Below, piece by piece: positions 16,001 to 23,193 of a stretch of DNA of 23,193 nt. The notes beneath the pieces are model-generated. The model was not told where the DNA came from, made no database searches, and saw only the letters and a program-made list of their open reading frames with translations. Every line of letters begins with the position of its first letter. Position 1 is the stretch's first letter. The stretch spans positions 1-23,193 of the forward strand of contig JAKTTS010000234.1 of assembly GCA_030560485.1 (NCBI GenBank), given 5' to 3'. Made by a program: the position numbers and the translations under genes. The DNA comes from Ascoidea tarda (nom. inval.). Its lineage: Eukaryota > Ascomycota > Saccharomycetes > Ascoideales > Ascoideaceae.

Positions 16001-17533
16001 CTATCTTTAGATAACAGCTTTTCCTCCAACCTATTAGTTGTGAAACCCAACGAAGTCTTTGATAGACAATATAAAAAACAAAAGCTTGAAAGTGGTCATT
16101 TAACTTATACGACAACCTTGGATGACTATCAGGTAAAAGATAAAGCACAGTTAGCAAGTGACATTAGCCCCTTCTCTTCTGAGGGATTGAATAATAAGTC
16201 TATAGAAAACAAGATTATTCAAAGTTCAAAAAACGACCATGACGACTTGATTGATACTGACAGAGAAGAAGTGGATATATCTGTTCTCCACAATCTTTCG
16301 AAAGTAATTGTCAAAGGTGGGTCCGAAATCACTGCAGTAGTAACAAACAGCAATCGTAAAAGAAGAGCGCAAAATTTATTCAAAAATTATACTAGGTTAA
16401 CAGATTTTGCTGAAAACAATAAAGATAAGATTCTCCAGGCTCAAATATACAAGAAGGAGCAACTATTAAAAGCACTAACATCATTGCCTCCCACATGTTC
16501 AATTACTGGACTTTTGCAACAAGAGAAATTTGACAAAAACTCTATAGAGCTCAATGAGTTAATTGATGCTGAGAGGGATATTATGGAAAGAAGAGACTAT
16601 GAATTGATAAGATTGAAGTTATGGGAGCGTTATCGATTGAATTTGAATTGGAAAATATACCTAAAGGATAATTTTGAAAACTATGGCAAAATTTATAATT
16701 TACAAATGAAAAAATTGGATTCTTTAAAGGAATATTTAGAGAATCAAAAACGGAAAATGACATTGAATAACAATAGAGAATTATTTGATATAAATTCCAA
16801 ACTATCAAACAATTTGCTCTTCGGATTTGATAATACCGATGAGTTTCTGGAAGATATAAACAACGCAATTAACAAAATTTTAAATAGTAATGATGACATC
16901 AATGAAAGTAAGTTAGAATCTAATATGGAACCTAGTTCTGATAGTGAAAGAAACATTAGAGGAAGATTAAACCGAATGAGAAAAAACATGGAAACAAGCA
17001 TCCAGTCAAAACCATTAAAATCAATAATTGATAGTAAAATATTATTTAATAGTAATTCCGCATCCTCTTTAGCATCATTAAAAGAAGGTTTTTCTCCATT
17101 AGTCTCTAAAAATGACTTTTTACTTATTACAGATGAGAATTTAGGTGATAAAAACATAAAACTATCATACAAGAAGATGCTTGATAGTAAAGGTAATAAT
17201 TCTCGAAGTGAAACACCCTTCAGTGGTAATCCCTCAGCAGATAATAGCCATACCAATTTAACAAATTATAATAGTGATAGTAATGGCGAGAGCACTTCTG
17301 AGAGTAAAAGTACCAAAACCATTGAGTCTTGTAGAAATAGAAGAAATGGGTATCTGAGAAGAGGCAGAAATGCTGGGATATCACGAGTAATACAAGAAAA
17401 TAAAGAGAAGGAAAAAGAAAAAGTAAAAGAAATGTCCAATTTAAGAATTAGAAAATCTTATGTTTTAAAAGGATTATCAAATGAAGAGCTTGAAAACGAT
17501 TTGATATCACTTGGAATAAATGTTGATAAGTAA
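13028..17533 (+). CDS. 1501-residue low-complexity protein with one conserved-looking core, function unknown
   Basis: Residues 1-560 are prion-like (N, Q, S, Y and P), with an N-Q repeat near 100-112. Residues 570-860 are lysine- and asparagine-rich with many basic clusters, suggesting a nuclear protein. The best-ordered part lies at about 1080-1245: a stretch beginning VIVKGGSEITAVVTNSNRKR, a charged helix, SLPPTCSITGLLQQEKFD, then ERDIMERRDYELIRLKLWER and a long helical region with YLKDNFENYGKIY that may be coiled coil. Residues near 1400-1470 are basic and R/G-containing (RNRRNGYLRRGRNAG), and the end is SYVLKGLSNEELENDLISLG. I do not recognise it; a chromatin or transcription role is only a guess from composition. 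The ATG at 13028 has A at -3, and the frame is open throughout. It converges on AME1, 202 bp away. Confidence 0.8.
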   Translation: MPAKKVKTNIPLQPDTRKRNPIIIPSESICNNTSSNSIDSNINLTNTVIATNTNSTHIANTNAIANSINNSINNTNNKINMNNNYNYSNSNSQNYYQTPNQNQNQNQNQNQNRNSNSNANPNSNSNTNIYYYDNNPSTTNPTTNQLYLYKQSNNRNQIQIQNDSQSQSHYNPYSQQLSIIPNTSHQYYNLQPAQTSYNNTYNNYPPNYDISRPHSRSNINTNNTNNTNLSNNAIPTNDSTFANQNSNTSTNSTSNTITNSHSNSLLNPLSNSITNTPMNINSYQPPSQYIGYPYHYLPQDQKLQPFQYKYSSNPLINSNSPSTNPVSNYYQNQNPISTSNPALNLQLNPELLQLLPYYQLPLSVPNTLLSKSGNLKFVERTEKNEKNEITEIAERNDLDSQNTINNISNMHLPNYYSTHQLKNQLLDLLLKNPSKIQYNNTDQIHSQEIENQHQSQPYPNSYYSYQYPYQYHYQNPPDSKYYYNYQNPQPLLQFQQSSNQIPDNQPQNRIPIIDHTQDGYYNPSNYNPSISKNSSEINNQIPIAPIPIPISINDQKNTNPYPLLDSKVINDLAKNKKKTQNSPNANYNSLNLISKSRKNKKNSNQNNIDNNYDTKNNDNLFHNINYNKDQFEISNNLTKKQIIPKNSNAKKFNIITAENINKISKIRARNKKNDKNDETDEKTPKPLRSTRNAKNTNNKTKKNSNNPETDDKIKIKNAIVQDYKEGIINQFNIIKSIDINDTLSKIRKRKNDMDSILNPLPSTASISTTKPNKLSSNSETSETEKKNQTLFKNKNSTISKNLVKVIKFNQKNPESIQKKKLKSSKPLKLDAILNSNFDIDKSLNYIHSEKITPKRKVTVLNEKENKPFFNDLDEFDQSVKDDLFSITNTSTSKQNINNRNIEILIDASKKVHSIDDDVSAAVNVLFDIFNNSKNNSTLSSPHEQQFDAIKISNTYNINKNNTSNFNNTSKRNWSTSTETENSLTEGKIKDILSLDNSFSSNLLVVKPNEVFDRQYKKQKLESGHLTYTTTLDDYQVKDKAQLASDISPFSSEGLNNKSIENKIIQSSKNDHDDLIDTDREEVDISVLHNLSKVIVKGGSEITAVVTNSNRKRRAQNLFKNYTRLTDFAENNKDKILQAQIYKKEQLLKALTSLPPTCSITGLLQQEKFDKNSIELNELIDAERDIMERRDYELIRLKLWERYRLNLNWKIYLKDNFENYGKIYNLQMKKLDSLKEYLENQKRKMTLNNNRELFDINSKLSNNLLFGFDNTDEFLEDINNAINKILNSNDDINESKLESNMEPSSDSERNIRGRLNRMRKNMETSIQSKPLKSIIDSKILFNSNSASSLASLKEGFSPLVSKNDFLLITDENLGDKNIKLSYKKMLDSKGNNSRSETPFSGNPSADNSHTNLTNYNSDSNGESTSESKSTKTIESCRNRRNGYLRRGRNAGISRVIQENKEKEKEKVKEMSNLRIRKSYVLKGLSNEELENDLISLGINVDK
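13325..13362 (+). repeat. (CAAAAT)n array encoding (Gln-Asn)n
   Basis: Consecutive CAAAAT hexamers encode a Q-N dipeptide run in the prion-like N-terminal part of the 1501-residue protein. Confidence 0.85.
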
Positions 17534-17735
17534 AAAAACTTAAATAATAGCATTCACTCAATTTGGTTCATTTGACAAAATAGATGATGAATAATGACCC
17601 TTTATATTATATACTTGTTTATTAATAATTTTTTTATTTGTTTTTATTATGATTTTTAACTACTGTTTCTGAAATTGTGTATTTAAATAAAGTTTAGTGT
17701 CTTTTAGTGTTTTTTTGTTTTTTTATTTCTAATGT

Positions 17736-19227
17736 TTATATGTATTTTTTAAGTTTTTTGTTTAACAATTTTATTCTATCGATTAACCCAAAATGAGGGT
17801 TTGTTCTTTGACTCAAATGAATAATTTTCACGTTTATATCATTAAAAAGGGTGTTTTGATTCGTATCACGAATATCATTAATTTTATTTTTATTTTTATT
17901 GCTATTGTTATTGTTATTGTTATTATTATTATTATTTTTATTAAAATTTTCTCTTAAATTGTTCAAATTTTTGCATAAATTTTTATCAATTAAATATTCA
18001 TTTCTTTTTTTCAAATTTTGAGATCTTAGGTGCTGAACATCTTGTTGGATCTTTTTATGTTTTAATCTCAAATCATATATTTGTTGTCTAATTGAATTTT
18101 TTCTTTTATTTAAATCTTTTAAATTAACTAGTAAATTGTTGTTAATTAATAAGTTATTATCATTTAATTTATTAAAATGATCTTGAACACTATTTGAGAA
18201 GTTTTTAATTAAAGACTGATTTAAAGGAGATTGACTATTAAAGTTTTCATTATTAGAGAAAAAATCGTTTAAAATTTGAGTTAGAATATCAATTGAAGTA
18301 ATTTTTTCATTCGGAGATTTATTCGAATTGTAAAGTTTGTTTAATCTATTAAGGTTAATCTCTAAATCAGGATTTGACCTGAAAGAATGAGTGGAGGGAG
18401 TGGAAGGAGTGGAAAGAAAAGATTTTTTGAGTCTTTTAGTGTTATGTTTTTTAATTTGGTGTTCATTTTTTGAGATTCTTTTTCTTTTAAGTATATTTTT
18501 TGATTTTTTTTCTTGTTTATTCAGTTTATGTGATTCAATAATAGCATTTTCCGTTGTTGTTTCATGTTGACTATCATTGTTTTTTTTATCAGTTTCACTG
18601 TCATCATTGTTGTTATAGTTATGATTTGATACAGTGGTTTTTTGTTTCTGGTTTAGATCTAATTCGATATTTTGGTTATCATCAATCTTTCTTGAGGATG
18701 AATTTATTAATGAGTCCAAATTTGATTGTCTATAGTTCTTTTTTGGAGTTGAGATCGATAATAGAGATGATTCTATAATTTTAGGACTTATTAATGGATT
18801 TCTCAATACTGAATTACTAGATACTCTTTTTGGGGTTGATTTCTTAGGCGTTCCCTTTGGAGTTCCCTTTGAGGATCTCTTCGGCGTTCTCTTTGGCGTT
18901 AATCCATTTGGGGCTTTCTTTGGAGTTCTTTTTGGGGTTGCTTTTAGAGTGGACAGATTTTGAACTAAATAAGGTAAATTACCATCCACCAAGCCATTGA
19001 GTCCAGTAGAAAGACTTTCATCTTTATTTCCCCCATCAACATCGTCGTTTTTTTGGGGGGTTCTAAGAAGTGGAATTGTAAAAGAGGCAGCGGTTACTTC
19101 GCGACTATCAAGTGCAGCTTTCAGCTCAAAAAACAAATGTTAGTAGTCAGTGAAAAAGCAGTTTCGAGAGCAACATAACATACGCAGCACCTCTCTTCCT
19201 GGCTTCTCTTCGCGATATTCTGTCCAT
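17736..19227 (-). CDS. AME1: Inner kinetochore protein Ame1 (CENP-U), two exons
   Basis: Exons are 19227-19184 and 19104-17736, giving 470 residues. Exon 1 encodes MDRISRREARKRGA, closely matching the start of S. cerevisiae Ame1 (MDRDTKLAFRLRGS), the motif that binds the Mtw1/MIND complex. The C-terminal part also matches: ITSIDILTQILNDFF (283-297) against VTTIDVLSSLFINLF, then a coiled coil (about 338-405) with NNLLVNLKDLNKRKNSIRQQ, and HFGLIDRIKLLNKKL near the end. Between them lie seven T-P-K motifs at about 71-107, basic stretches, an STPSTPST cluster (246-253) and poly-N. Known role: Ame1 pairs with Okp1 in the COMA complex and links centromeric nucleosomes to the outer kinetochore; yeast Ame1 carries CDK-site phosphodegrons. 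The frame continues upstream of exon 2 without any ATG, so the splice is needed. It is larger than the S. cerevisiae protein (324 residues) because of the linker. Confidence 0.82.
17883..17948 (-). repeat. Poly-asparagine codon repeat in AME1
   Basis: GTTATT and ATT runs on the plus strand encode about a dozen asparagines followed by N-K alternation on the minus strand, near the end of the coiled-coil part. Confidence 0.8.
19105..19183 (-). other. Intron (79 bp) of AME1
   Basis: The 5' site GTATGT is at 19183-19178, a perfect TACTAAC is at 19145-19139 (branch A at 19140), and the 3' site TAG ends at 19105. GAG and AAG trinucleotides occur earlier, but only the TAG keeps the frame from the MDR exon. 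Yeast prefers YAG, which agrees. Confidence 0.85.
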
Positions 19228-19324
19228 TCTGCAATGTCTTCACGACTATCTTCTTTCTGAGATATGAGTGCTTTGATTATATCCTTCAACACATTTGGCC
19301 TCTGAAAAATAAGCGCTGACGCTC

Positions 19325-19347
19325 TACCCGTGATCAATGCACGGGTA
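19325..19347. promoter_or_regulatory. Perfect inverted repeat of Reb1-like sites
   Basis: TACCCGTG (19325-19332) and CACGGGTA (19340-19347) are exact reverse complements separated by 7 bases. Read on the minus strand the right arm extends to GTTACCCGTG, the yeast Reb1 consensus. It lies about 100 bp upstream of the AME1 start codon. Reb1 sites in divergent promoters are known to clear nucleosomes. Confidence 0.6.
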
Positions 19348-19674
19348 ACTCTGCATGCACCCCACTGATGGATTTGGTGTTGTGTACTGAATTTATGCTT
19401 TTCAATGCTGTAATACGCGATCTGCACTATGAACCAATCATCGACGCGAGAAAGACAATTCAGCACGGGCGTAGGGTCAGACCCGCTGTGTCGGCCGCTA
19501 TCAATGCCTCTTTATTTGCCAGTCAGACACGCGCAGGGCCCTCTCCAGCCAATCACAGCACGCCGCCGGCCGGACCTCATGATTTTGCTTGTGTTGTTTT
19601 GGTGTGTGAAACATTCCCTGCTGAAACGGCACTCAGACCGTTTGCTCGCATTGTGATGTTGTGTGTTTGCAAGA

Positions 19675-19681
19675 TTACCCG
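19675..19681 (+). promoter_or_regulatory. Reb1-like site TTACCCG
   Basis: An exact TTACCCG core about 300 bp upstream of the HYP2 ATG, near the right edge of the GC-richer island. Binding is inferred from the S. cerevisiae consensus. Confidence 0.5.
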
Positions 19682-19851
19682 TCCGATTTCTCTCATTAAA
19701 ATAGCATATGCTCATCTTTACACAGAGGGTCTGGGGTTTACTCACCTCCATCTCTAATTTGCAAATATTGTCCAGATAAAATTTGTTAGTTAAAATTTTT
19801 TTTTCTATTTCTTTTCTCCCTTTTTTTCGTTTTTCTTCTTTGGTTCGTTTA

Positions 19852-19859
19852 TATAAATA
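19852..19859 (+). promoter_or_regulatory. TATA box of HYP2
   Basis: TATAAATA lies about 125 bp upstream of the HYP2 start codon, in the usual range for yeast TATA boxes, with T-rich DNA before it and a pyrimidine-rich stretch after it. Confidence 0.6.
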
Positions 19860-19982
19860 TTCCTGGAATTATTTATTGCTCGTTCTTTCTCACTTTTTAA
19901 ATTTTGGCTCAGAAAATCATCATCTAGTTTTAACTCTTTGGCTTTGAACTTATAATAATCATTATCAACTACAATTATCAAG

Positions 19983-21006
19983 ATGTCTGCAAACGATGTA
20001 AGTATCCCTTTCGATTCTCTCTATTCGAAAACTCATGAAATTTGAAAGACCCAATTAACAGACAAAAAGCATATTGATATCACAAGAATATTCGTTCAGA
20101 TCAACCTTTAATATTCAGTTTCCAAACAATAAAAAATGTAATCTCGAATTTATCTAATCTATTCCATCAAAAAAATATTTTTTAAAAGAGATGAGCTTCA
20201 GATATCGTACTTAAATGAATATTCTTTTACTTTTTAAAATTAAAAAATATTAATTAATTTATTTTATTACGACAATATTATTATTACTTAAGGCATTCGT
20301 ATCATCGTCTTCATAGTCTTTGTAACTGCCTTGAATATCGACTCCTTTTTGTATCTTAAAATTTCAAATTGAATTTACAATTGATTATTCAAGCGATAAA
20401 ACACCAGTGGTTCTGACTTACGACTCAAAATCAGATGAAGCTATTTTTATTTTTTTTATTTTTAATTATTTCATTTATCAGTATTTCGCTTATTCTGCTT
20501 TTATTTGATTTTCGGATTACTAACTCTTTCATCAATGATTGTTACAGCATGAATTTGACACAGCTCACGCTGGTGCTTCTACCACCTTCCCAATGCAATG
20601 TTCTGCTTTACGTAAAAACGGTTTTGTTGTCATTAAGGGCAGACCTTGTAAAATTGTTGACATGTCCACCTCCAAAACCGGTAAGCATGGTCATGCTAAA
20701 GTTCATTTGGTCGCTATAGATATCTTTACTGGTAAAAAATTAGAAGATTTATCTCCTTCCACTCACAATATGTTGGTTCCTGTCGTTAGAAGAAATGAAT
20801 ACCAACTAATAGATATTGATGATAACTACCTTTCCTTGATCGATTCCGAAGGTGTAACCAAAGATGATGTTAAACTTCCAGAAGGTGATTTGGGTCAAAA
20901 AATAGAAGCCGATTTTAATGATAATAAAGATTTAATCGTCACCGTTATTTCTGCTATGGGCGAAGAAGCTTGTATTTCACACAAAGAAAGTGCCGGTTTA
21001 AAATAA
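19983..21006 (+). CDS. HYP2: Translation factor eIF5A, two exons
   Basis: Exon 1 is 19983-19997 (MSAND) and exon 2 is 20548-21006. The spliced product has 157 residues, exactly the length of S. cerevisiae Hyp2. Near-identical blocks include [16 protein letters not shown], the hypusine loop [15 protein letters not shown] with the modified lysine at K51, and [16 protein letters not shown]. The first half is the SH3-like N-terminal domain, the second the OB-fold. Known role: hypusinated eIF5A binds the ribosomal E site and relieves stalling at polyproline and other motifs, and aids termination; modification needs deoxyhypusine synthase and hydroxylase. The intron falls after codon 5 in phase 0. 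Without splicing no ATG precedes the conserved part correctly. The C-terminal end ([13 protein letters not shown]) differs from S. cerevisiae, as expected for this variable tail. TATA and Reb1-like sites upstream suit high expression. Confidence 0.98.
19998..20547 (+). other. Intron (550 bp) of HYP2
   Basis: The 5' site GTAAGT is at 19998-20003, a perfect TACTAAC is at 20518-20524 (branch A at 20523), and the 3' site CAG ends at 20547. The interior is AT-rich. I saw no clear box C/D or H/ACA snoRNA in it. It is about seven to eight times longer than the other three introns in the window. Confidence 0.95.
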
Positions 21007-21401
21007 GTTAGTTGACAAGATTATAAACTTTCTCTTATTTTTATAAATAACTATATTCTTTATTTTATCTAGTCAATGTCTATTCCAAATTACTCAACAT
21101 TCAAAATACATTTTTATGATCATTCGCTTTGCGGAAATAATACTAAATGATACTTGATTCATCTCACAACTACAAATTATTATCCTATTTTACAGTTTTA
21201 TTATCTTAATTAGTTTATTTAACTCAGACTACACTATCATTTATATACTATATAAATATTTATAAAGACTTCCATTTTAATTCCAAAAGTTCTTTGATTG
21301 GTAATAAAAAAAAAAACTAACAATAAAACTAACAAACAAACATAATAACAAGCATAATAACAAACATAATGACAAACATAATGACAAAACATAATAACAA
21401 T
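21007..21401. other. Convergent intergenic region, AT-rich
   Basis: A 395 bp spacer between the HYP2 stop and the stop of the SAP-like membrane protein gene. It contains a short repeated (CATAATAACAAA)-like stretch at about 21335-21400 on the plus strand. Nothing coding is seen. Confidence 0.7.
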
Positions 21402-21709
21402 TCAAATATACATTGCAATGATAGTACCAATGATTGAATTGACTATTGGTAAACGACCTAGCACTGAGTTTAGAATAATTGAATAATTCAGTATTAAACC
21501 TTTAATAAAAAAACTGTAATTTTCAACAATCTCGACATTCTCGACATTCTCGACATTACCGATATTACCAATAGCATAAATACTGGTAATACTATTATAA
21601 GTTATAAAATAATAAAATATTGCTTTAGATAAGTTAAAAATCAAAGGGTCAAAATAATTCAAGATTAATGGACTTATATTATTGTTATTGTTGCTGTTAT
21701 CGTCATCAC

Positions 21710-21740
<31 letters not shown>

Positions 21741-22905
21741 TTGATGAGAATAAGTATTGTAGTTGTTTTTAGTAAAATTAAAATAATAACTTGTAATTAA
21801 AGGCAAAACAACAAATTGAAATGAATAAAAGTATAGTAATACAAAACTGGGATTGTTAACTGTGTTATTGATTATATTAGCTTTAATTGAGTTGTTATTG
21901 GTGATTGAATTATAAAAGTTCAATAAGAGCGAAATAAATTCAACTGATAATTGAATAAAAGTAATTGCATTGATAGTTGATAAATTGGATTTAATGGCCG
22001 AGTTTATTTCTAAAGTGTTCTGAAATGTGTATTCATAGTAATAAATCAAATTGTCTGTGAGTTCGTCTAGAGTTGAATAGTTATCGATATATTCCTCGTC
22101 ATCAAAATCAGGATCAAATTCGGTGTCTGAGTCAGAATTGAAATGGTTTATATCATCATTAGATTTTACTTTTTTAATTTCAATATTATCAGTTTTATTT
22201 TCATCAATATTCTCAATCTCTTCAACCTTAATCTCTTCAATTTTAATTTCTTCAATTTTAATCTCTTTAGGCTTAATCTCTTCAATTTTAATCTCTTTAG
22301 GCTTAATCTCTTCAATATTACTATTACTAAGTTCGGATTCCACTTTTGTATTGGATTTATCATCATTCAAAACAACTACTTCTAAGCTCCCATCAGAATC
22401 TATATCTGAAATTTCTTCAGAACTTTGCTCGGATGAAACATTTATTGTAGAGGCATAAATTCTTTGAGGAATTTTGCCTGTTGATTTGTTTTTTGCTAAT
22501 CTGGTTGGTGACGAAAAATTGTCGGAATTGAATGATGAAACCCTTGAGGAAATTCTCGTTGATTTTCTGACTGAGCTTATGAGAGTACTATCAGTGCTGT
22601 TTTGATTGTTTTGATTGTTCTGATTCTGATTGGTATAAAATGGTTTGATTGGGGATGAAGATTTTTTCAAGTGAAGATAGTATTTTTTGTAATCAGAGTT
22701 GGATTCTAGTTCTGGGTGATTGTAGAAATGGGTCACAATTTTGTCTTGAATCATCGCTTTTTTTGCATCAAGATTTCTTTTTTGAGGGAGCATGTTAGTG
22801 GTTGGACTAGCAAAAGTGGACCATGACAAAAAAATGTACTAACCCTAAACCCAAGTCATGAGCCAAAGCCTTGAGATCCGCTTTACGCATTTTCATCAAG
22901 TTCAT
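21402..22905 (-). CDS. SAP-like domain plus multi-pass membrane protein, two exons
   Basis: Exons are 22905-22844 and 22776-21402, giving 478 residues. Splicing joins MRKADLKALAHDLGL to a glycine and then NLDAKKAMIQDKIVTHFYNH, forming a SAP/HEH-like helix-turn-helix (about residues 6-45): A-D-L-K-x-L-A, a G-L turn, then K-K-A-x-I-Q-D-K-I. A disordered S/T/N part follows, then acidic K-I-E-E-I pentads at about 175-207 and an acidic D/E stretch (233-253). Four hydrophobic segments lie near 291-308, 332-353, 398-423 and 445-478, with a poly-aspartate loop (367-380). SAP-type domains bind DNA, and SAP/HEH plus membrane segments recall inner nuclear membrane proteins such as Heh1/Src1, but I cannot name an orthologue. 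The exon 2 frame extends upstream to 22829 without an ATG, so the first exon is required. I start at the ATG at 22905 (A at -3); ATGs at 22896 and 22890 are alternatives. Confidence 0.72.
21703..21740 (-). repeat. (CAT)n array encoding poly-aspartate
   Basis: A trinucleotide run encoding consecutive GAT codons in a loop between predicted membrane segments of the SAP-like protein. Confidence 0.85.
22214..22320 (-). repeat. 15/30-bp tandem repeats encoding K-I-E-E-I and K-P-K-E-I pentads
   Basis: A 30-bp unit at 22261-22290 is repeated at 22291-22320 with one change, and 15-bp relatives extend the array to the left. They encode charged pentads, likely an extended helix. Confidence 0.85.
22777..22843 (-). 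other. Intron (67 bp) of the SAP-like gene
   Basis: The 5' site GTTAGT is at 22843-22838, CACTAAC is at 22800-22794 (branch A at 22795), and the 3' AG ends at 22777 in an AAAAAAG context. The branch-to-AG distance is 18, the same as in the two-CxxC gene. The 3' site is not the preferred YAG, so the exact acceptor is the least certain part. Confidence 0.7.
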
Positions 22906-23193
22906 CTTGAGACTGGATCTATTTGCCTCGCGTGAAATAAAAGAATATCAATGCAATGGACAGCTCTTCTGGCACTGTTTCTGATCCCTTAACACCACCA
23001 GCAAACATTCAAATTCAAATTCGGCTCCAGCAGAGGGACGCGAAACGAAAACCCAACACAGAACAGACTCAAAGCGGCAAAGTGTAAATACTTTTTTATT
23101 ATTTGTTTACTTTTCTTCAAGTCAGGTGATATACACATTGTGCTGTTTTGCGCGCGGACCTTCGTGGGCCGTAACCGTAGGGCTTCCTATATT
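22853..23193. other. GC-richer stretch upstream of the SAP-like gene, cut by the window edge
   Basis: It overlaps exon 1 of the SAP-like gene and continues to the window end. Composition is near half GC in parts, with CpG-bearing runs such as GCGCGCGGACC near 23149-23159. Bases 22906-23193 hold no recognisable gene; the neighbour beyond the edge is unknown, so divergence cannot be confirmed. Confidence 0.6.

Larger units (their letters stand above)
19140..19750. other. GC-richer island in the AME1-HYP2 divergent promoter
   Basis: GC content is near one half here, with CpG-containing stretches such as GCCGCCGGCCGG at 19562-19573, against AT-rich DNA on both sides. The island overlaps AME1 exon 1 and its intron and ends about 230 bp before the HYP2 ATG. 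It contains two CCAAT boxes (19434-19438, 19549-19553) and three Reb1-like cores. Frames open in it show no protein family. Confidence 0.7.
19228..19982. other. Divergent intergenic region AME1-HYP2
   Basis: This 755 bp region is shared by AME1 (minus) and HYP2 (plus). Its left three quarters belong to the GC-richer island; the right part is a T-rich zone with a TATA box and a short pyrimidine-rich stretch, typical of a strongly expressed yeast gene such as HYP2. Confidence 0.75.

Noticed and set aside
17580-17672. ATGATGA and CTGA motifs resembling box C/D snoRNA ends, downstream of the 1501-residue gene
   Set aside because: The flanks do not form a convincing terminal stem and no guide region could be identified.
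19368-19757. 129-codon plus-strand frame in the AME1-HYP2 spacer
   Set aside because: It lies in the GC-richer promoter island, overlaps other open frames, covers promoter motifs and has no recognisable domain.
20435-20719. 94-codon frame starting in the HYP2 intron
   Set aside because: It is intron sequence followed by the wrong frame of the conserved eIF5A exon.
1-23193. tRNA genes and transposable elements
   Set aside because: I found no paired A-box and B-box with cloverleaf potential, no transposase or polymerase motifs, and no terminal repeats around the GC islands.

Overview
The window looks like nuclear DNA of an AT-rich budding yeast (Saccharomycotina). Genes are compact and mostly intronless, proteins are full of asparagine, serine and lysine tracts, and introns carry yeast-type signals (GTATGT, GTAAGT or GTTAGT; a TACTAAC-like branch box; a nearby 3' AG). 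Recognisable proteins match Saccharomyces cerevisiae Yar1, Tif3 (eIF4B), Ame1 (CENP-U) and Hyp2 (eIF5A). The species cannot be fixed from this piece. CTG codons are rare, so the decoding of CTG cannot be judged either. No tRNA, rRNA, transposon, retroelement or CRISPR array was found.

Layout, left to right: YAR1 (-); a long AT-rich spacer; a spliced 59-residue two-CxxC protein (-) with its intron directly after the start codon; a 1.7 kb divergent spacer holding a very GC-rich island and a possible 62-residue membrane protein (-); a WD40-like poly-N protein (+); TIF3 (+); a convergent AT-rich spacer; a membrane-anchored RING-H2 protein (-); a divergent spacer with a second GC-rich island; a 1501-residue low-complexity protein (+) with one conserved-looking core; AME1 (-), whose first exon was recovered by joining a short exon across a 79-bp intron; a divergent spacer with a third GC-rich island; HYP2/eIF5A (+) with a 550-bp intron after codon 5; and a multi-pass membrane protein (-) whose SAP-like N-terminus appears only after a 67-bp intron is removed. 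The window ends inside a fourth GC-rich stretch.

Two themes stand out. First, three genes have tiny or short first exons (3, 44 and 62 coding bases) separated by 66 to 79 bp introns, so reading only long open frames misses the true N-termini; for AME1 and the SAP-like protein the hidden exon carries the informative motif. Second, every divergent spacer in the window has a GC-rich island of about 0.6 kb or more (about 66% GC by hand count in the first), while the tandem and convergent spacers are strongly AT-rich. The genes do not form one pathway: they cover ribosome assembly (YAR1), translation (TIF3, HYP2), the inner kinetochore (AME1), probable ubiquitin ligation at a membrane (RING) and unknown roles.
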